A DNA stretch of 64,000 bases from Chitinophaga filiformis (GTDB lineage: Bacteria; Bacteroidota; Bacteroidia; Chitinophagales; Chitinophagaceae). Positions 16,103-24,561 of the stretch are shown here, piece by piece. The position numbers and the translations under genes were made by a program. Below the pieces are notes generated by a model. That model had not been told where the DNA came from and did not search any database. It saw only the letters and a program-made list of their open reading frames with translations. The stretch spans positions 992,001-1,056,000 of the forward strand of contig NZ_JAKIRP010000001.1 of the NCBI RefSeq assembly GCF_021646545.1. Direction: 5' to 3'. Within the stretch, counting starts at the first letter, position 1. The number at the start of each line of letters is the position of its first letter.

Positions 16103-19100
16103 TTATTCCGCCCTTACAGGTCCGTTTGGCTTCTTCACGACAGGAGCATCTTTAACCTCCTTCATCAGCAATTCCACTGTTTTTTCCAACTGAGGATCTT
16201 TCCCTGCAATAACATCAGCCGGGGCCATTTCCACCTGTACATCAGGTTCTACACCCTTGTTTTCAATGATCCATTTGCCGTCTTTACTGAAAATGCCTAA
16301 TCGCGGCGCCGTCACAAAACCGCCATCCATTAGTTGCGGATAATTGTAGATACCGACCAGGATGCCCATAGTAGTGGTGCCGACCAATGGTCCCAGTTTC
16401 TTTTCGCGGAACATGAACGGCATCAGGTCACCACCGGAACCCGCATAGCCATTTATTATCATGGCTTTCGGACCGAATATAGCGTTGCCGGGAGTGGTCA
16501 TAGGCCGGCCTTCGCGGGTAGCCCAATAGTTCAGCAGGTCCCGGTTCAGCAGGTCTATTACATAGTCAGCTGCCGATCCACCGCCATTAAAGCGTTCGTC
16601 TATGATCACGCCTTTCTTATCCAATTGGGAGAAGTAGTAGCGGTTGAAATAGTTATAACCATCACCTCCGGTATTAGGCATGTAGACATATGCCAGTTTA
16701 CCGTTACTGAGCTGATCCACTTTTTTACGGTTGCCTTCTACCCAATTCATATGACGCAGCATCACCTCATTGGTAACAGGCACCACCGTATATTCCCTGG
16801 CGCCGTTCGTATCTGGTTGCTGATTCACCAGTATGCGTACCTGCTTGCCGGCAGTGGCCTGGAACAGGCTATAAAGATTAGTCTTCGCATCCAGGGGAAT
16901 ACCATTCACCGCCAGCAGATAATCCCCTTCTTTAACATTGATACCCGGTTGTGTCAGCGGTGATTGGAATTGTGGATTCCAGTTCAAGCCGGAATAGATC
17001 TTCGCAAAGCGGTAACGACCATTCTCAATGCTGTAGTCGGCGCCGAGCAGGCCTACAGATTCAGTGATCGGTTTAGGAAAATCTCCCTGGCCAACATAGT
17101 TGTGGCCAATTACCAGTTCTCCCATCATATCGTTGAACAGGTAGTTGAGGTCTTCGCGATGTCCCACATAGGGCAGGAAGCGTTGGTATTTCTTTTTCAC
17201 GGCTTTCCAGTCGGCGCCATGCATATTATCTACATAAAAGAAATCACGTTCTATGCGCCATAGTTCATCAAACATCTGGTTCCATTCTGCGGTAGGATCT
17301 ACCAGGGTCCGGATGTTGCTGATGTTCAGCGTACCTTCCCCTACATTTGCTTTAGTGGCAGTACCTACAATACCAGCTGCTGTAGCGGTGACATACAGTA
17401 GTTTCTCTCCATTCTGGCTCACGGCATAGCCATTGATGCCGCTCATGAGCACATCGCTCTTGCGCTTTGCGATATCGTAACTGTAAAGGGTATTATCTGA
17501 CCGGTATAACAGTTTACCATTCACTAAACCATTCAGTTGCCTGTAGCTCTGGGCAGGCACGGGAAGCACTACTACGCGCTGGTCAATATTCTCGAGGTCT
17601 ATGCGTGTCTGTTTCGAGGTATCCTTAGCGGCAGGCTCTTTTTTCTCCTGCTCATCATCACTCTCCGGAGCAAGTGGAGAAGGCACATTGTTGGCCAGTA
17701 CTACAGCATAAATGTTGCTAATGGTGTTACGCTCAAATGAGGTCATATCCAGCCAGCCTGTATTCAGCGCATAGTTGGTGCTCGCATAGAAGAACAGGTA
17801 CTTGCCGTCCTTGCTGAACGCGGGCTCATTTGCCTCGCTGCGTCCATCAGTGAGCTGATAGCTCTTCCTGTCGGCAAGGTTGTACAGGAAGATGGCCTGC
17901 AGGTTGTTAGGAAGCCTTTTGTTGTAGGCGATCCAGCGGGAATCGGGACTCCAGTTGGAGTTGAAGTTCTGGTCAGGACGATCGTAAGTGTCTTCATCTA
18001 TCTGCGTGATCTTCTTGCTGTCGAGATCTAAGTATTGTAAACGCAGGCGTTTATCTCTGAATACGATCTTTTTGCTATCCGGCGACCAGACAGGGCTATA
18101 ATAGAAGCCAGGTTCCAGGGGAATGATAACAGGAGGCTGCTGGCCCTTCTGGTCGCGGATATGCAAAGCATATTCACCACTGGCGTCAGAGAAATAAGCA
18201 ATGGATTTACCGTCTGCAGACCATACAGGTGTGCGCTCATGAATACCGGTTGTAGCGGTCAGGTTACGCACATCGCCTTTGTCGGCCGGAATTGTCAGTA
18301 CATCACCCCTGAACTGTACCACCGCCCTCACACCGGTTGGGGAAAGGCTAATGCTGCTGAGTGTATTGAGGGACGCATTAACGAAATGAGGACGCTTATA
18401 AGGCAGGTCTGCCTGCAGACTGATGCTGAGTGCCGTGCTCTTGCCTGAGCCAGCATCCCATTTGTTGATACGGCCGCCTTGCTCATAGACAAGCGTTTTC
18501 CCATCAGAGAAAAGCGTTTTTACGTCAAAGTCTTTGTGGTTTGTAACCTGTGTAACCGTCTTTGCAGACAAAGAATACCGGAAAACATTCATGGTGCCAT
18601 TACGGTCACTTAGAAAGTATACATCATTGCCCAACCATACTGGATGGATGTTGTTAGAGCCTGCATCCGGAATCTCTGTCACCGCATTGGTCTGGTTGTT
18701 AAATATCCAGACACGCGGCATATTACCGCCCCTGTAGTGCTTAAAAGGATGATAGGTACCACCTCTTTCCGTTGGATCGGGTTGTTTAATGTAGGCAGTG
18801 TATAATCCGTCAGGAGAGATGTTGCCCTGGTGTGCCTCCGGCATTTTCAGCTTTACCGGCATGCCTCCATCCAGGCTTACTTCATACAGCTGCTGAAAAC
18901 GAGGTGAGATCGAATAACGTGTAGAGGCAAAAAGGATCTTATCGTTACCATGCCATCCCCGTATGATATCGGCATCCGGATGATAGGTAATACGACGTGG
19001 AGTGCCACCATTTGCAGGCACTACATAGATGTCAACGTTGCCTTCATAATTACCGCTGAAGGCGATCCATTTGCCATCAGGAGATAACATAGGATCCAGT

Positions 19101-19300
19101 TCTACATCCGGATTGACAGTGATACGCTGAGGGTGCTGTCCGTTTTCATCTGTTGTCCAGATATCGCCGGCATAGTTAAAAGCGATCTGATGTTGGCTGA
19201 TAGATGGGGAACGCAATAGCTGGGTCTCTGTTGACTGTGCCCTGGCCGTAAGGCAGGCAAAGCCTGTCAACATAAGCAGGGTAATAGGTTTTCTACGCAT
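16103..19300 (-). CDS. Secreted tricorn-type S41 peptidase
   Basis: I start at ATG 19300 because it opens a signal peptide (MRRKPITLLMLTGFACLTARAQ). The ORF reads 48 codons further upstream, but that part translates the repeat array. The 1065-residue protein has two N-terminal beta-propellers of PD40/WD40-like repeats (for example LSPDGKWIAFSG and WSPDSKKIVFRD), then a core-protease linker, a PDZ domain (about 765-830, INVKEGDYLLAVNGIPLDA) and an S41 domain. The catalytic serine is likely in GYAGSGGD near residue 955. This is the layout of the archaeal tricorn protease, but here exported to the periplasm or surface, where it probably degrades oligopeptides. Confidence 0.93.
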   Translation of the reverse strand: MRRKPITLLMLTGFACLTARAQSTETQLLRSPSISQHQIAFNYAGDIWTTDENGQHPQRITVNPDVELDPMLSPDGKWIAFSGNYEGNVDIYVVPANGGTPRRITYHPDADIIRGWHGNDKILFASTRYSISPRFQQLYEVSLDGGMPVKLKMPEAHQGNISPDGLYTAYIKQPDPTERGGTYHPFKHYRGGNMPRVWIFNNQTNAVTEIPDAGSNNIHPVWLGNDVYFLSDRNGTMNVFRYSLSAKTVTQVTNHKDFDVKTLFSDGKTLVYEQGGRINKWDAGSGKSTALSISLQADLPYKRPHFVNASLNTLSSISLSPTGVRAVVQFRGDVLTIPADKGDVRNLTATTGIHERTPVWSADGKSIAYFSDASGEYALHIRDQKGQQPPVIIPLEPGFYYSPVWSPDSKKIVFRDKRLRLQYLDLDSKKITQIDEDTYDRPDQNFNSNWSPDSRWIAYNKRLPNNLQAIFLYNLADRKSYQLTDGRSEANEPAFSKDGKYLFFYASTNYALNTGWLDMTSFERNTISNIYAVVLANNVPSPLAPESDDEQEKKEPAAKDTSKQTRIDLENIDQRVVVLPVPAQSYRQLNGLVNGKLLYRSDNTLYSYDIAKRKSDVLMSGINGYAVSQNGEKLLYVTATAAGIVGTATKANVGEGTLNISNIRTLVDPTAEWNQMFDELWRIERDFFYVDNMHGADWKAVKKKYQRFLPYVGHREDLNYLFNDMMGELVIGHNYVGQGDFPKPITESVGLLGADYSIENGRYRFAKIYSGLNWNPQFQSPLTQPGINVKEGDYLLAVNGIPLDAKTNLYSLFQATAGKQVRILVNQQPDTNGAREYTVVPVTNEVMLRHMNWVEGNRKKVDQLSNGKLAYVYMPNTGGDGYNYFNRYYFSQLDKKGVIIDERFNGGGSAADYVIDLLNRDLLNYWATREGRPMTTPGNAIFGPKAMIINGYAGSGGDLMPFMFREKKLGPLVGTTTMGILVGIYNYPQLMDGGFVTAPRLGIFSKDGKWIIENKGVEPDVQVEMAPADVIAGKDPQLEKTVELLMKEVKDAPVVKKPNGPVRAE

Positions 19301-19388
19301 TTTGTTGGTGTTAAGCAGTTGATGTGTGTGTACTAATTTATACTTTTCCCGGAGAATAAAGGATGTTAAATGGCTTTTGTAGCTGTTT

Positions 19389-19625
19389 ATATCCCTGTCA
19401 ATCGACCCTGCCAGGGATCGTGTGTTTGTAGCCCGTGGATTCATCCCCGGGGAGTGTGTTGATCAATATCCCTGTCAATCGACCCTGTTAGGGGGCGTGT
19501 GTTTGTAGCCCGTGGATTCATCCCCGGGGAGTGTGTTGATCAATATCCCAGTCAATCGACCCTGTTAGGGGTCGTGTGTTTGTAGCCCGGGGATTCATCC
19601 CCGGGAAATGTGTGTTAAATATCCC
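19389..19625 (+). repeat. 77-bp tandem repeat array containing three REP-like elements
   Basis: Three nearly identical 77-bp units start at 19389, 19466 and 19543, with a short fourth start at 19619. Each unit carries a small palindrome (CCCTGCCAGGG in the first; CCCTGTTAGGG in the others) and a REP-like element made of GTTTGTAG plus a stem. The REP-like elements lie at 19424-19451, 19501-19528 and 19578-19605. In the third, CCCGGGGATTCATCCCCGGG is a perfect palindrome; the first two have one mismatch. The array lies upstream of the tricorn-like gene. Confidence 0.88.
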
Positions 19626-19915
19626 GTAGGGGGCACCGAGGTATGTATCCGGTACCTATCCGGTACCTATTCGGTGAAGTCTATAGCTTATAGGCTCTCT
19701 ACTATAGCATTATAGCCACTATTCTATAGCCCTGGCTATAGAATAGCAGGCGTAACGCAGGACTACAGCGCCTGTAGATATACATTCGTAGTATAGTGGT
19801 AGCGAAGTAGTAGCGAAGTGGTAGTACATTAAAAACGGTGAACTAAAGCCCCTCAGGCTTTTGCAGAACAACTAATAATTGCCTTGAAAAAGTATTGGCA
19901 GGTCTTAAAATAATC
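19626..19915 (+). other. Low-complexity palindromic island, candidate non-coding transcript
   Basis: No coding sequence is seen. The stretch contains a short 11-bp-period repeat (TATCCGGTACC, about 19645-19674), many TATAG words, a perfect 12-bp-arm palindrome (19719-19746), a second 11-bp-period repeat (GTAGCGAAGT, about 19799-19820) and a small hairpin AAAGCC/GGCTTT (19845-19861). It ends in a good plus-strand terminator with no gene upstream on that strand, which is compatible with a small RNA. No promoter was assigned. Confidence 0.4.
19719..19746. repeat. Perfect 12-bp inverted repeat
   Basis: CTATTCTATAGC (19719-19730) and GCTATAGAATAG (19735-19746) are exact reverse complements around CCTG. 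There is no T run, so it is not a terminator. Confidence 0.85.
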
Positions 19916-19950
19916 AGAGCCTGATGAAGATCAGGCTCTTTCTTTTCCCT
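19916..19950 (+). terminator. Orphan intrinsic terminator
   Basis: AGAGCCTGAT (19916-19925) and ATCAGGCTCT (19930-19939) form a 10-bp stem followed by TTCTTTT. No plus-strand gene lies between carB and this site. Confidence 0.65.
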
Positions 19951-20270
19951 CAAAATAACCATTAAAGACACGACTATTTATGTGTATAAATAGCGTGACC
20001 GGTAATGCAGTTTACTATAAATATTAAATATTAAAAAGATGTTAACTAATCAATAACAGATGTGGTAATATGTAATTTGTTACTCTACTGTAAAACAATT
20101 AGTTAACAATTATCGAAATTTATGAATATGTAAAAACAGTCCTATTTTAAAAATATTTTCCGTCCTTTAAACTTATCAAGTAGGTGGATATTTATCATAC
20201 CTTAAAAACATATTTCATGTGTGAAAGCTTTACTTTCACCACTTGAATTCGTTAACCATATAAAGTTGTC
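19951..20270. other. AT-rich leader region upstream of comEC
   Basis: The 320-bp stretch is AT-rich with no ORF. Near its end GTGAAAG (20221-20227) and CTTTCAC (20233-20239) can pair 31 bp before the comEC start, as a possible leader hairpin. No exact TAnnTTTG box was found. Confidence 0.4.
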
Positions 20271-22367
20271 ATGTTTGTAGCCTTTCTTAAGCGTGCGCCA
20301 TTTTTGCGCCTGATTTTATCCTTATCCGCCGGTATATCAGTACAGTTATATATACCGTTTAATCCGCTGATACTTCTTGCTGCTGCGGGTTTGCTGGGAT
20401 TGGTATTACTCGTGTTCAAAAAACTGCCTTTTTATATCCGCTTCCAGTACGATTGGCTGCGTGGTCTTGCACTACAACTGTTGGTTGTTTGCAGTGGAGG
20501 TTTGCTCATATATCAATCAGATATACGCCATAGCCGCTATTATTTTGAGGCATTGGTGAAACCGGGAGACCTGTTGCTGGCAACGGTAAGTGAACCATTA
20601 CAACCCAAAGCACGATCGTATAAAACAGTCGTTAGCATACGTCATATCATCCGTGATAACATCAGTATGCCTGCGAAGGGAAAGTTGTTAGTATACCTAA
20701 CGAAAGATAGCGCTGCAGCACATCTGCAATACGGCGACCGCTTACTGATACAATCACAGACAACACCAGTGCAATACAGTGGTAATCCCGGTGCTTTTGA
20801 CTACCGTCGCTATTGCGCAAATCAGCAGATATACCATCAGGTTTTCCTGAGAGCAGGGCAGTGGAAAGGCCTGCAAGGAAGGGAAGCGAACCTCATTATG
20901 CAATGGATATTGCAGTGCCGGCAATATTGTTTGCATACACTGCAGCAGTACATTGGCGGCCGGGAAGCAGGACTTGCAGCAGCATTGTTAATCGGCTACC
21001 GTTATGATTTGGACCGGAAGATGGTGCAGGAGTACACCAATACAGGCATTGTGCATATTATTGCTATCTCAGGAATGCACCTGGCCCTTATCTACGGTGG
21101 ACTATTATGGTTATTGCGCTGGTGGCCAAAGCATCGTTTTTCAGAAGAACTTAAAGGAATCCTTATTATCCTGTTATTATGGGCGTTTACGCTATTAACC
21201 GGAGGTGCTGCATCTGTATTACGTGCGACCGTGATGTTTACCTTCATCACGGTTGGGAAATTTATGTTGGACCGCTATACGAATATATATAACACACTGG
21301 CTGCATCGGCTTTCCTGTTACTGTGTTATGATCCACGCTTGCTTGTTGACGCCGGCTTCCAGCTATCATACCTGGCAGTATTAAGTATCGTGATCTGTTA
21401 TCGGCGGACGTACTATTTATTCCAGAGCCGTAGTAAATGGCTGGATAAGTTATGGGATATGACAGCACTCACATTAGCTGCACAGGTAATGACGTTGCCG
21501 GTCTGTCTTTATTACTTCCATCAGTTCCCTGTTTTCTTTCTTCCTGCCAATATGCTGGCGGTACCCTTATCGACCATTGTGTTGTATGGTGAAATTCTGC
21601 TGTTGATCTTCGGATGCGTGCCGGTACTTGCGCATGCTACCGGCGTGGCGTTGAAGGCATTAATGGAGTGGATGAACGAGGTTGTTAGCTGGATAGGGCA
21701 TTTGCCTGGCGCTTTGATCACGGACATCAATATATCTCTGCTGAGTGTGGTCTGCCTGTATATCTGTATAGCCGGCTTGCTCATCTGGTGGCTGCATCAA
21801 TGGCGGCAGGGATTACTGGTAGCGCTGACAGGGGCCGCTGTATGGAGTATCAGTATAATGTTCCCGCGGATAAATGAACAGTATCAGCATAAAATGGTTG
21901 TTTATAATATACCCAGCCATACGTTGGTGGATGCCATTGAAGGGCGCCGGGTAACTACCATGGGCGATGTGGAAGTGACAGGGTATGACTCTTTATACAA
22001 CCGTTATTTACGGCCTGCGCATATGTTGTATGGCATCGAACAGCGCTTGAATACAACCGATGATACGACCAATACCGGACTTGCCGGTGTGCACATCCTA
22101 ACGCTGGGGCAAAAAAGGCTTGTTATTGTAGACAGTGCCCTTCCCAAGGTTGATCTGCAGAAAAAGTTCCGGACAGATTATCTTTTACTATCACATAATC
22201 CACAGGTGGATATCAGACAATTGGAGCGGATGTTTGAAGTGGGATGCTATATTTTTGATGCTTCCAGTTCACTGCGGAACATTCGACAATGGAAAAGTGA
22301 TTGTTACGTGCTAACTTTGCGCTTCTTTTCGGTTCCGGATCAGGGAGCCTACGTTGTAAATTTCTAA
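20271..22367 (+). CDS. comEC: ComEC/Rec2-type competence protein, DNA uptake channel
   Basis: The 698-residue integral membrane protein has an N-terminal DUF4131-like region with hydrophobic segments (about 10-75). A central Competence domain follows (about 225-510), marked by GLAAALLIGYRYDL and VHIIAISGMHLALIYGG. ComEC is the inner-membrane channel that passes single-stranded DNA into the cytoplasm during natural transformation. The C-terminal part (about 540-698) occupies the place of the metallo-beta-lactamase domain but lacks the HxHxDH metal site, so a nuclease activity there is unlikely. purH starts 12 bp downstream, so the two genes are probably co-transcribed. Confidence 0.88.
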   Translation: MFVAFLKRAPFLRLILSLSAGISVQLYIPFNPLILLAAAGLLGLVLLVFKKLPFYIRFQYDWLRGLALQLLVVCSGGLLIYQSDIRHSRYYFEALVKPGDLLLATVSEPLQPKARSYKTVVSIRHIIRDNISMPAKGKLLVYLTKDSAAAHLQYGDRLLIQSQTTPVQYSGNPGAFDYRRYCANQQIYHQVFLRAGQWKGLQGREANLIMQWILQCRQYCLHTLQQYIGGREAGLAAALLIGYRYDLDRKMVQEYTNTGIVHIIAISGMHLALIYGGLLWLLRWWPKHRFSEELKGILIILLLWAFTLLTGGAASVLRATVMFTFITVGKFMLDRYTNIYNTLAASAFLLLCYDPRLLVDAGFQLSYLAVLSIVICYRRTYYLFQSRSKWLDKLWDMTALTLAAQVMTLPVCLYYFHQFPVFFLPANMLAVPLSTIVLYGEILLLIFGCVPVLAHATGVALKALMEWMNEVVSWIGHLPGALITDINISLLSVVCLYICIAGLLIWWLHQWRQGLLVALTGAAVWSISIMFPRINEQYQHKMVVYNIPSHTLVDAIEGRRVTTMGDVEVTGYDSLYNRYLRPAHMLYGIEQRLNTTDDTTNTGLAGVHILTLGQKRLVIVDSALPKVDLQKKFRTDYLLLSHNPQVDIRQLERMFEVGCYIFDASSSLRNIRQWKSDCYVLTLRFFSVPDQGAYVVNF

Positions 22368-22379
22368 TGATTTCCATAC

Positions 22380-23894
22380 ATGCAAAAGCAAATTAAATCA
22401 GCATTGATCTCCGTTTTCTATAAAGATAACCTGGAGAACATTGTAAAAAAGTTAGGCGAACAGGGAGTAACTATTTATTCGACTGGCGGTACCCAGAAAT
22501 TTATTGAGGACCTGGGAGTGAAGTGTGAAGCGGTGGAAGACCTGACAGCGTATCCATCTATTCTGGGCGGACGTGTAAAGACCCTGCATCCGAAAGTATT
22601 CGGAGGCATTCTGGCTCGTCGTGAGAATCCACAGGACCTCGAGCAACTGCAACAGTATGCTATTCCTGAGCTGGATCTGGTGATTGTAGACCTGTATCCG
22701 TTTGAGGAAACAGTGAAGAGCACCAAAGAAGAACAAACAATCATTGAGAAAATAGACATCGGTGGCGTATCCCTCATCAGGGCAGCAGCTAAGAACTACA
22801 AAGATGTAGTGATTGTTGCTTCCAAAGATCAGTATGCCGACCTGGAAAAAGTGCTGACTGACAATGGCGGTGCTACCAGCGTAGAAGAACGTAGGGCATT
22901 TGCTGCAAAAGCATTTGAAGTATGTGCAAATTATGACGTAGCAATTGCGCAGTACTTCCTGAACAATGAGCCTGCTGCATACTTCCAGGTATCAGCTCCG
23001 CAGGGTCAGGTAATGCGTTACGGAGAGAACCCTCACCAGAAAGGTGTATTCTATGGTGACCTGTCGGAGATCTTCAATAAACTGCATGGCAAGGAACTGT
23101 CTTACAACAATCTTGTGGATGTAGATGCTGCCTGCCAGCTGATCCAGGAGTTTACAGAAACCACCTTTGCAGTGATCAAACATACCAACGTATGTGGTAT
23201 TGCCAGCCGTCCAACCCTGAAGGCTGCATGGGATGCTGCACTGGCGGGTGATAAAGAAAGCGCGTTTGGTGGAGTACTGGTAACCAATGCTGTGATTGAC
23301 AAGGCTACTGCTGAATCTATCAGCGAGATCTTCTTCGAAATATTGATAGCTCCTGGTTTTGATGCTGATGCGCTGACTGTGCTGCAGGCAAAGAAGAACC
23401 GCATCCTGCTGCAGCAATTGCAGCCGGTGAAGGCGCCTTATGTATACAAGAATGTCCTGAACGGCGTATTGCTGCAGGAAAATGATAAGGGTAACTACCA
23501 GGAGTGGAACGAGGCTGGCGCAAGACCAGCAACAGCTGCTGAAAAGGCCGACCTCGAATTTGCCAACATCGTATGTAAACATCTGAAATCCAATGCTATT
23601 GCTTTGGTGAAAGACAAACAACTTATCGGTAAAGGTTGTGGCCAGACATCCCGTATCGACTCATTACGTCATGCTATCGCCAAGGCGAACCAGTTCAGCT
23701 TTGGTCTGAAAGGTGCTGCAATGGCTTCTGATGCATTCTTCCCATTCGATGATTGTGTGCGCATTGCTCATGAGGAAGGTATCACATCAGTGATCCAGCC
23801 TGGCGGTTCCGTAAGGGACAATGATTCAATAGAATTCTGTAAGCAGAACGGTATGGTAATGGTAATGACTGGTACCCGTCACTTCAGACACTAA
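22380..23894 (+). CDS. purH: Bifunctional AICAR transformylase/IMP cyclohydrolase
   Basis: PurH catalyses the last two steps of purine synthesis: formylation of AICAR with 10-formyl-tetrahydrofolate, then ring closure to IMP. The 504-residue length is normal. Residues about 1-190 form the MGS-like cyclohydrolase (STGGTQKFIEDLG, TLHPKVFGGILARR) and the rest the transformylase (NPHQKGVFYGD, the catalytic VIKHTNVCGIA segment, GKGCGQTSRIDSL and the C-terminal GTRHFRH). It starts 12 bp after comEC and is followed by a strong terminator. Confidence 0.97.
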   Translation: MQKQIKSALISVFYKDNLENIVKKLGEQGVTIYSTGGTQKFIEDLGVKCEAVEDLTAYPSILGGRVKTLHPKVFGGILARRENPQDLEQLQQYAIPELDLVIVDLYPFEETVKSTKEEQTIIEKIDIGGVSLIRAAAKNYKDVVIVASKDQYADLEKVLTDNGGATSVEERRAFAAKAFEVCANYDVAIAQYFLNNEPAAYFQVSAPQGQVMRYGENPHQKGVFYGDLSEIFNKLHGKELSYNNLVDVDAACQLIQEFTETTFAVIKHTNVCGIASRPTLKAAWDAALAGDKESAFGGVLVTNAVIDKATAESISEIFFEILIAPGFDADALTVLQAKKNRILLQQLQPVKAPYVYKNVLNGVLLQENDKGNYQEWNEAGARPATAAEKADLEFANIVCKHLKSNAIALVKDKQLIGKGCGQTSRIDSLRHAIAKANQFSFGLKGAAMASDAFFPFDDCVRIAHEEGITSVIQPGGSVRDNDSIEFCKQNGMVMVMTGTRHFRH

Positions 23895-23917
23895 GCCTCT
23901 CAGGCGCTGAAAGCATA

Positions 23918-23949
23918 AAAAAAGCACTGGCAAACGCCAGTGCTTTTTT
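23918..23949 (+). terminator. Intrinsic terminator of purH
   Basis: GCACTGGC (23924-23931) and GCCAGTGC (23936-23943) form a stem with an AAAC loop and six T's after it. Matching A's before the stem could let it work on both strands. Confidence 0.9.
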
Positions 23950-23982
23950 GCTAAAAATTCTTTACTATTGTTCATCTAAGCT

Positions 23983-24561
23983 ATGGCATTTTTACACCAT
24001 AATATCATGAAGGATGCAGATGATGCAGTGTTGATACAGGAGTTCAAACGCTCCGGTCAGCTGGATTATCTGGCTGCGCTGTACCAGCGCTACATGAACC
24101 TGGTGTATGGTGTATGCCTGCGCTATTTTGATGAAGAGGCCAGTAAGGATGCTGTTATGCAAATCTTTGAGGAGTTGATTGCCAAGTTGCAGCAGCATGA
24201 GGTTCAAAATTTTAAGAGCTGGTTACATGTGCTGACGAAGAACCATTGCCTGATGAAACTGCGCTCCATGAAAAACAGGGAGGGAAGGGAAATTTCTCTC
24301 GAAGGACTCCCCGTTATGGAAAATGACTCTTTTGCACATCATGAGAACGGAGTAAACATAGAGATGCACCTGCAGGGCATGGAAAAATGCCTGGAAGCTT
24401 TGCCTGAAGAGCAAAAGCGCAGTGTGGACCTGTTTTACCTGAAGGAAAAAAGCTATCGCGAAGTAGCGGATATTACCGGATATGATATGAAGAAAGTGAA
24501 GAGCTATATCCAGAACGGTAAGCGAAACCTGAAAATTTGTATGGAACAACAAGATGCCTGA
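23983..24561 (+). CDS. RNA polymerase sigma factor, ECF type
   Basis: The protein is 192 residues from ATG 23983; an alternative ATG at 24007 (MKDADDAVL) would shorten it by eight residues and fits the usual ECF start well. Region 2 contains DYLAALYQRYMNLVYGVCLR and the DA..IF..L helix, and region 4 near the C-terminus contains LPEEQKRSVDLFYLKEKSYREVA with the HTH that binds the -35 element. Its last 8 bp overlap the start of the anti-sigma/TonB fusion gene, so the two are probably translated together. The signal is not known. Confidence 0.9.
   Translation: MAFLHHNIMKDADDAVLIQEFKRSGQLDYLAALYQRYMNLVYGVCLRYFDEEASKDAVMQIFEELIAKLQQHEVQNFKSWLHVLTKNHCLMKLRSMKNREGREISLEGLPVMENDSFAHHENGVNIEMHLQGMEKCLEALPEEQKRSVDLFYLKEKSYREVADITGYDMKKVKSYIQNGKRNLKICMEQQDA

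Noticed and set aside
19301..19444. 48-codon N-terminal extension of the tricorn-like gene
   Set aside because: It translates part of the repeat array, and a perfect signal peptide begins at the ATG at 19300.
20271..20283. TTTGTAGCC at the comEC start codon as a REP copy
   Set aside because: It is coding and has no palindrome after it.
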